Made by a program: the position numbers and the translations under genes. Shown here one piece after another: positions 5,405-11,183 of a DNA stretch of 11,183 nucleotides (its first letter is position 1; each line of letters starts with the position of its first letter). The stretch is from CAZUZD01 sp964624465 (GTDB lineage Bacteria > Planctomycetota > Planctomycetia > Isosphaerales > Isosphaeraceae), in the NCBI GenBank assembly GCA_964624465.1, contig CAZUZD010000205.1:1-11183 (forward strand). Direction: 5' to 3'. A model generated the notes under the pieces. It saw only the letters and a list, made by a program, of their open reading frames with translations. It was not told the DNA's origin and did no database searches.

Positions 5405-8400
5405 ATGTCGCTCGTCAGCAATCTTCGCCAGTACTTCTCGGCCCGGCCGCGCTCACTCGCTCGGGACCGGCGCCGTCGCCTGGCCCTGAGCCGGTCGGAG
5501 TTCTTCGAGGGGCTCGAGGACCGCCAGTTGCTGGCCACCGTCTCGGCGTCAGGCACCACACTCAACATCGCGCTGAACGTGGCCTCGCAGCAGGTCGCCA
5601 TCACGTCGTCGGGAACGTCGTACCGGCTTGTGCTCAGCGGCGGGGCCACCAACACCTGGAGCGGCTCGGCGACCGGGACGTCGGCGTCGACGGCCACGCT
5701 CACGGTCAGCTCGACCGGCCTGTCGACCTACAACACGATCAACATCACCGACACCGCCAACGGCGCGGGCGTGACGTTCAACACCAGCGGCACCAACGCG
5801 TACTCGGACGCCTTCAACATCACGCTCAACGGCGGCAGCACGGCGGGCGACATGCCGGCTGCGGTGACCTTCAACGGGACCAGCTCGTTCAACGGCACGA
5901 ACGCGCTCAACGTGACGACCACGCGCAACATCGCCTTCGCGTCGGGCTCCAGCCTCTCGACCCTCAACGGCAACCTGACGCTCAAGGCCAACGTGGGCAA
6001 CACGGCCGCCGCGGGCTCGACCTTCGGCGCAGCGGGCGTGGACGTCAACAACGCGACCGTCCAGGTCACCGGCACGGGCCTGCTCGACCTGCGAGGCCGG
6101 GGCGGCGAGGGCAGCAACGCGGCGCCCTACGGCGTCCAGGTCCAGGCGCGGGTGGCCAGATCAAGGGCGGGACCAGCGGGAACAACGTGGTGGCCGGCTG
6201 GGGACCGTTGAACGGGACCACGGCCGACAACTTCGGGGTGTGGGTCGCCGATGGAACCACACCCAACTTCTCGAGCATCACCACCGGCGGCGGCAACATC
6301 GCGATCACGGGCACGGGCGGCGGCATCGGCACCGCGGCGAACGGGTTCGGGGTGTACGTGCAGAACGGGGCGATCGTGACGGCCGGCGGCACCGGGACGG
6401 TGACGGTCACCGGGACCGGCGGCGCTGGCTCGGGGTCCCAGAACTACGGCGTCAATGTCACAGGCGGCACGTCGCCCAACTTCTCGACGATCACCTCGGG
6501 TGGCGGCAGCGTCACGATCGTCGGGACCGGTGGTGGCAGTGGCTCCAGCACCAGCAACTACGGCGTCAACAGCAACTTCGGCGGCGTGATCACCTCGGGG
6601 GGCAATGGCAACGTCGACGTCACCGGCACCGGGGGCGATTCGACGGGGAGCTCGAACTACGGGGTCGGTCTGAGTGGCACCACCAACTCCATCAGGTCCG
6701 GCGGCAGTGGGACCGTGACGGTCACCGGGTTCGGAGGCGGCGGTCCGACCTCGAGCTCGGGGTTTGCGGTCGGGGTTTACATGACCAACGGCGCCACCAT
6801 CGCCTCCGGCGGTACGGGGAAGGTGAAGGTGACCGGCACCGGCAACACCCGCACCGCCTCGACGTCGACCGACAACCACGGGGTCATGGTCACGAGCAGC
6901 GCGAGCGGGATTTCTGCCATCACCTCGGGTGGCGGGGACGTGGAGGTCAGCGGCACGGGCGGCGGCACGCTGAGCACCGGGACCGTGAACGCCGGCTCCG
7001 GGGTCGTTCTGAAGTTCGGCTCGCTGATCTCGGCGGGTGGCAGCGGCACGGTGACGGTGGTGGGCACGGGCGCCGCGGCGGAAGCCGGTGGCAACTATGG
7101 CGTGCTGGTGACGGGCACCAGCACGGTCAGCTCGGTGGAATACACCTCGACGATCACGTCCGGGACCGGCGGCGGCAACGTCAGCGTCACGGGGACCGGC
7201 GGTGGCACGGGCACGTCCGCCTCAAATTACGGTGTCTACCTCGGTACCCAGAGCTCGGCGACTGGCGGGGTGATCACCTCGGGCGGCAACGGCGCCGTGT
7301 CGGTGACGGCCCAGGGCGGCACCGGGGGCTCCGGCACCGCCAATTACGGCCTCTACCTGAACAGCTGGCCCGCCAGGATCAGCTCGGGGGGCACCGGTCC
7401 GGTCACCGTGAGCGGCACTGGCGGCGGCAGCGGCAGTGCAGGCTACGGCTACGGACTGTCTCTCAACAACGGTGCGGTCGTGACCTCCGGTGGCAGCGGC
7501 ACGGTCTCGGTCACCGGCGGCGGCGGTGCGGGGACCGGGTCGCTCAATTCCGGGGTGAACCTCACCGGAACCTCGACGACCAACTTCACGACGATCACGT
7601 CGGGCGGAGGTGACGTCACGGTCTCGGGCACGGGCGTCGGGAATGGAGTCGGTGTCAATCTCGTTTCCGGTTCGATCGTCAGCGCCGGCGGCAGCGGCAC
7701 GGTCCTGGTCACCGGGGCCGGCGGGGCGGGCACCGAGGCTCAGAACATCGGGGTCAATGTCGGCACCGGCACCGCGCCCAACTTCTCGAAGATCACCTCG
7801 AACGGTGGGAGTGTGACGGTCATCGGGACGGGGGGCGGCAGCACCGAGGATAGCGACAGCAATTCCGGGGTTCAGATCAGCGCAGGTGGGCTGATCGCAT
7901 CAGGTGGAAACGGCGATGTGGCCGTCACCGGCACGGGTGGGGATTCGCCATCGACTGCGAACTCTGGCGTGTCCCTGACGGGTGCGACGGACACGATCAC
8001 GTCCGGTGGCACCGGCAGCGTGACGGTGATCGGGGTGGGCGGCGGCGGTCCGACGACGGGCGGGGGGGCGGCCATCGGAGTGAACCTGGCCGCCGGCGCC
8101 ACCATCACCTCCGGCGGTGCCGGAACGGTGAAGGTGACCGGCACGGGCAACTCCCGCACCGCCTCGAACTCGACCGGCAACCACGGGGTCTCCCTCAGCA
8201 GCAGCTCGAGCGGTCGCTCGTCGATCAGCTCGGGCGGCGGAGATGTGGAGGTCCGGGGTACGGGCGGCGGCACGATGAACTCGGGGTCCACCGCCGCCGG
8301 TTACGGGGTCAACCAGTCCAGCGGCTCGTTGATCTCGGCGGGCGGCGTTGGCAGCGTGACCGTGGTGGGCGTGGGTGCCCCCGGAGCGGGCGCCAGCAAC

Positions 8401-10938
8401 AACATTGGCGTGGTGGTGACGGGCACTGCCACGATCAGCTCGGTGGTCTACAACTCGACGATTACGTCCGGGGCTGGCGGCGGCGCCGTGAGCGTCACCG
8501 GCACGGGCGGTGGCACCGGGGCCAGTGCGAGCAACTCTGGCGTTTCCCTCGGGGGGAGCAACGCGGCCTCGGTCGGTGTGATTACTTCGGGGGGCAACGG
8601 CACCGTGACCGTGACGGGTCAGGGTGGCACCGCGACCACGGGGGTGACCAATTACGGGCTGTCTCTGAGTGGCTCGGGGGTCCTGCTCACCTCGGGAGGC
8701 ACCGGCCTGGTGACCGTGAACGGGACGGGAGGCGGCAGCCAGAGCAGTGCCAGAAACCACGGCCTCTACCTGACCAACACCGCGACCATCACCTCGGGCG
8801 CCGGCGGCTCGGTCCGGGTCATCGGTCAGGGCGGGACTGCAGCCAAGGGCAACACCAACTCCGGCGTCGTCGGCAGCGGCAACTTCACGATCACGTGCGG
8901 TACCGGTGACGGCACGGTGACCGTGACCGGCACGGGCGGTGGCAGCGGATCGAGCAATAGCAACACGGGGCTCTCGCTGGGCGCCGCGGGTGGCACCGGG
9001 CTGGTCACCTCGGGCGGCACGGGCGCCGTGACCTTGACCGGGACGGGCGGCAATCCCAGCAGCACGAACACCGGCTCGAACACCGGCGTGACGATCCAGA
9101 ACGTCACCACCATCTCCTCCGGCGGCGGCAATGTCGTGGTCCTCGGCACTGGCGGCGGCGCCGGCGGGACCGGCAACCACGGCGTGAACCTCGGTTCGAG
9201 CAGCGCCACCACGTCCATCACGGCCGGCGGGAGCGGCACCGTGACGGTGACCGGGATCGGCGGCGACCTCGGTGGCACGGGTTCGGGAACGAATCACGGG
9301 GTCTACATCAACTCCAACACCATGGCCATCTCCTCGGGCCCCAGCGGCGGCGACGTGGTGATCCGCGGCACCGAAGGCGGCTACGCCGGCGCGGCCCCGG
9401 ATCTGGGCATCGCCGTGAACAGCGGCTACGTGAGCACGGCCACCAACGGCGGCAACATCACCCTCACGACCGACAGCCTCAACCTCGGCACGGCAAACGC
9501 TCTGCAGGCCAACGCCAGCAGCCGCGTGACCGTGGTGCCACGGACCAGCGGCGTGGGCTTCGACCTGGGCGCCAGTTCCAACCCGCGCGGCGGGCCGATC
9601 GCCATCTCCGACACCGAGCTGGGCCGGATCTCGGCCGGCACGATCCAGCTGGGCGACAGCAGTACCGGGCCCATCACCGTCAGCGCCCCCATGACTGTCC
9701 CCAGCGGATCCAACCTGAACCTGGCGACGGCCAGCAGCTCCGCCGGCCTGACGCCGACCGCGTCCGACTCGGACCTGTCGCTGACGTCGGGCAACACCCT
9801 GGGACTCTCGTCCGTCTCGTCGCTGAACATCGTCATCGACGGGGCGACCGTCGACACCGGCTCCACCCAGTTCCAGGTCTCCGGCGCGGGGGTGACCCTC
9901 ACGGGCCTGGATCTGGAGCTGGGCGGATCCTACACCCCCGGCTCCGGCGACGTGTTCACCATCGTCTCGGCCCCCGACGGGGTGACCGGCACGTTCAACG
10001 GGCTGGCCGACGGCGCCACGATCAGCTTCAACAGCGTGCCGCTGACGGTGGGCTACACCGCGACCAGCGTCACCCTCTCGGCGCCCGCCGCCGTGGCACC
10101 CGTCATCACCACGCAGCCGTCAAACCAGGCCGTGAGCGTCGGTGCCACCGCGACGTTCACCGCCGCGGCCAGCGGCAGCCCGACTCCGACCGTGCAGTGG
10201 CAGGTCGACGGCGGCGCGGGCTGGTCCGACATCGCCGGCGCCACCTCGACCACCTACAGCCTGACGGCCGCGGCCGAGGACCAGGGCAAGCAGTACCGAG
10301 CGGTGTTCACCAACGCCGCGGGCACGGCGACGTCCAGCGCGGCCCTGCTGACGACGCCCCTGCCTCCGGTGGTGACCGGCCAGCCGGTCGGGGGCACGTA
10401 CCCGCCGGGGACGACCACCACGCTCACCGCCGCCGCCACCGGCACGCCGACCCCCTCGGTGCAGTGGCAGGTCAACGTCGGCTCCGGCTGGACGGACGTT
10501 GCCGGGGCAACCGCGACCAGCCTGGGCGTCGTGGTCTCGACCGGCATGACCCCGCAGCAGTACCGCGCCGTCTTCACCAACGCCTCCGGCACCGCCACCA
10601 GCGACCCGGCCAACGTCCAGGCCTCCGTCAACGTCACCACCCAGATCACCTCCGTGCGATCGGGGCTGCTCCTCAATCGCTCCACCGGGCTGTACGAGGG
10701 GACGATCACCCTCAAGAACACCGGCTCCACGGCCCTGTCGGGGCTGTCCATGCTCCTCTCGGGCCTGACTGCGGGCGTGACGCTGGCGAACGCGACTGGT
10801 ACGCTCACGAACGGAACTCCGTACCTGAACACGGGTCCGATCGCCGCCGGCCAGTCGATCATCCTGAAGCTCAGCTTCCGCAAGCAGCAGTCCACCCTGG
10901 CTGTCAGCTATACCTCGCTGTTCTTCCTCAAGCCCTGA
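5405..10938 (+). CDS. Giant beta-strand-repeat surface protein, LEPR-XLL-like N-terminus, frameshifted near 6150
   Basis: Reconstructed across the frameshift, this is a protein of about 1,844 residues. Residues 1-45 are strongly basic and end in EFFEGLEDRQLLA, the LEPR-XLL-type N-terminal signature of large exported planctomycete proteins; no classical signal peptide is seen. Residues about 46-245 are Thr/Ser/Asn-rich beta-type sequence. The repeat domain (about 275-1358) has some 29 units with the pattern N-x-G-V-x-L, I-T-S-G-G, V-T-V-T-G-T-G-G, likely a beta-helix or similar solenoid (inference). A non-repetitive beta region follows (about 1358-1562). Two Ig-like domains without cysteines (about 1565-1652 and 1653-1738) share WQV near the middle and QYRAVFTNA(A/S)GTATS near the end. 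The C-terminal ~105 residues (ITLKNTGSTALSGL region) look like a bacterial conserved-repeat or adhesion domain. As written, the first frame stops at TGA 6209-6211 (268 codons) and the rest is open in the next frame to TGA 10936-10938. It could be a sequencing or assembly error, a phase-variable allele or a pseudogene. The role is probably cell-surface structure or adhesion; no enzymatic motif was seen. Confidence 0.82.
6145..6153 (+). other. Frameshift site in the giant surface-protein gene
   Basis: Up to here the coding frame starts at positions congruent to 5405 (YGVQVQ); from here it is one base earlier (GGQIKGGTSGNNV). Removing the second CG from GGCGCGGG restores VQAGGQIKGG; adding one G to the GGG run gives VQARGGQIKGG. 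Both join the frames without a stop. No canonical X-XXY-YYZ slippery heptamer is present, so programmed frameshifting is not supported. Confidence 0.85.
6229..7545 (+). repeat. Higher-order repeat, block 1 (12 units)
   Basis: Coding repeat block of 1,317 bp holding units 1-12 of the giant protein. Diagnostic units in order include PNFSSIT and PNFSTIT (units 1 and 3), the unit with KVKVTGTGN then TRTAS (6), DVEV (7), VTVVGTGA (8), YTSTITSGTGGG (9) and GVITSGGNG (4 and 10). Each has its partner in block 2 in the same order. Confidence 0.8.
7546..8856 (+). repeat. Higher-order repeat, block 2 (12 units)
   Basis: Coding repeat block of 1,311 bp, units 13-24, collinear with block 1 at an offset of about 1,302-1,317 bp. 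Partner segments include PNFSKIT, KVKVTGTGN then SRTAS, DVEV, VTVVGVGA and YNSTITSGAGGG. At the KVKV unit the two copies are nearly identical in DNA (for example GTGAAGGTGACCGGCAC in both), while other units have drifted, especially in the variable N-x-G-V segments. Confidence 0.8.
8857..9480 (+). repeat. Higher-order repeat, block 3 (truncated, about 5-6 units)
   Basis: Units 25-30 continue the pattern. Unit 25 (NSGV then NFTIT) aligns with the first unit of blocks 1 and 2, so the block begins in register, but later units no longer track block order clearly. The last units (MAISSGPSGGDVVIRGTEGG, then NGGNITLTTDSLN) degrade into the non-repetitive region, as expected at the edge of a solenoid. 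Confidence 0.6.
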
Positions 10939-10965
10939 AACGGGTCCTGACACCATCGAAACTCC

Positions 10966-10970
10966 AGGAG
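10966..10970 (+). promoter_or_regulatory. Shine-Dalgarno site of the downstream secreted protein
   Basis: AGGAG is two bases before the ATG at 10973 and eleven before the in-frame ATG at 10982. Two is too close for initiation, so the second ATG, which also gives the more typical signal peptide, is preferred. Confidence 0.5.
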
Positions 10971-10981
10971 TGATGATTCCG

Positions 10982-11183
10982 ATGCGGTTCCTTCGGCGAA
11001 ACCCTCTCTCGACCCTGCTGCTGGCACTCGCGCTGGCCGCCGCGCCAGCGGCCCGTGCCGGGGTGACTTACAAGGTGACCGTCGACACCTCGGGCGTGAG
11101 CGGCGCCAGCGGGTATCTGGACCTGCAGTTCAACCCGGCCACCGTCGGCACCACGCCGGCGGCCACGGCCACCGTCACCGGCC
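10982..11183 (+). CDS. Small secreted protein, probably of a PEP-CTERM family (partial, right edge)
   Basis: Sixty-seven codons are visible before the window ends. Residues 1-26 are a clear Sec signal peptide: a basic start (MRFLRRN), a hydrophobic core (LSTLLLALALAAAP) and a cleavage site after AARA-26. The mature part begins GVTYKVTVDTSGVSGASGYL, then DLQFNPATVG, and is beta-type and Thr/Ala-rich. The Y-x-V-x-V-D-T-S ... S-G-x-L-D-x-Q-F-N-P pattern is one I associate with a short PEP-CTERM family found in planctomycetes and some other Gram-negatives (NF038129 type). The C-terminal PEP motif, membrane span and basic tail that would prove this are outside the window. It starts 43 bp after the giant gene with no terminator between, so the two are probably cotranscribed and may both be exported to the surface. 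Secretion is well supported; the family call is from memory of the pattern. Confidence 0.75.
   Translation, partial: MRFLRRNPLSTLLLALALAAAPAARAGVTYKVTVDTSGVSGASGYLDLQFNPATVGTTPAATATVTG

Noticed and set aside
5092..6147. Upstream part of the long plus-strand frame that later encodes the surface-protein repeats
   Set aside because: Before the frameshift site this frame gives Arg/His/Gln-rich low complexity, while the LEDRQLLA N-terminus and Thr/Ser-rich beta sequence lie in the other frame from 5405.
6145..6153. Programmed ribosomal frameshifting as the explanation of the split gene
   Set aside because: No slippery heptamer in the needed frame and no evident stimulatory structure tied to it; an indel explains the data more simply.
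7900..9297. Long minus-strand open frames under the repeat domain
   Set aside because: They are mirror images of the repeats (His/Arg/Ala/Gly- or Pro/Val/Thr-rich), with no start signals or domains.
6229..9480. Direct repeats considered as a CRISPR array or satellite
   Set aside because: Repeats are in one coding frame, vary mainly by codon, and lack constant repeat and unique spacer structure.

Overview
The window looks like chromosomal DNA of a planctomycete, probably from the Isosphaeraceae/Gemmataceae side of the phylum. The grounds are very high GC with strongly GC-biased third codon positions, a planctomycete-type ECF sigma factor translationally coupled to a Ser/Thr kinase with a TPR-rich C-terminus, kinases with the local DWG variant of the DFG motif, and a giant surface protein opening with an LEPR-XLL-like N-terminal motif (here LEDRQLLA). 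No rRNA, tRNA, CRISPR array, transposase or integrase was seen.

Layout. Minus strand, left side: the N-terminal 137 codons of a second Ser/Thr kinase run off the left edge (2-412). A gap of about 490 bp (413-898) holds a small AT-rich palindrome and one weak small-ORF candidate on the plus strand. Then comes a minus-strand two-gene operon: an ECF-type sigma factor (4830 down to 4213) and a 1,105-residue membrane-anchored Ser/Thr kinase with TPRs (4216 down to 899). They are joined by an ATGA stop/start overlap.

A divergent intergenic region (4831-5404) carries a perfect 10-bp hairpin with a GCGA loop and a good-looking intrinsic terminator pointing toward the sigma gene. Plus strand, right side: a giant beta-strand-repeat protein (5405-10938), then, after 43 bp, the start of a small secreted protein resembling a planctomycete PEP-CTERM family (10982 to the right edge).

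Main points. (1) The giant gene is interrupted by a frameshift at about 6145-6153. Its N-terminus (LEDRQLLA motif plus about 240 residues) is in one frame and the remaining ~1,600 codons are in the next. The repeat pattern reads straight through if one base is added or the CG dinucleotide is removed. (2) Its repeat domain has two levels: about 29 units of ~36 residues, organised into 12-unit blocks of about 1.31 kb (6229-7545 and 7546-8856) plus a truncated third block (8857-9480). Unit N of block 1 matches unit N of block 2 better than it matches its neighbours, which points to whole-block duplication. (3) The sigma/kinase pair probably forms a phosphorylation-linked transcription switch. The divergent surface-protein gene is an obvious but unproven candidate target.

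I found no convincing new defence, mobile or RNA-based system. The unusual content is the repeat architecture, the frameshift and the intergenic hairpins.
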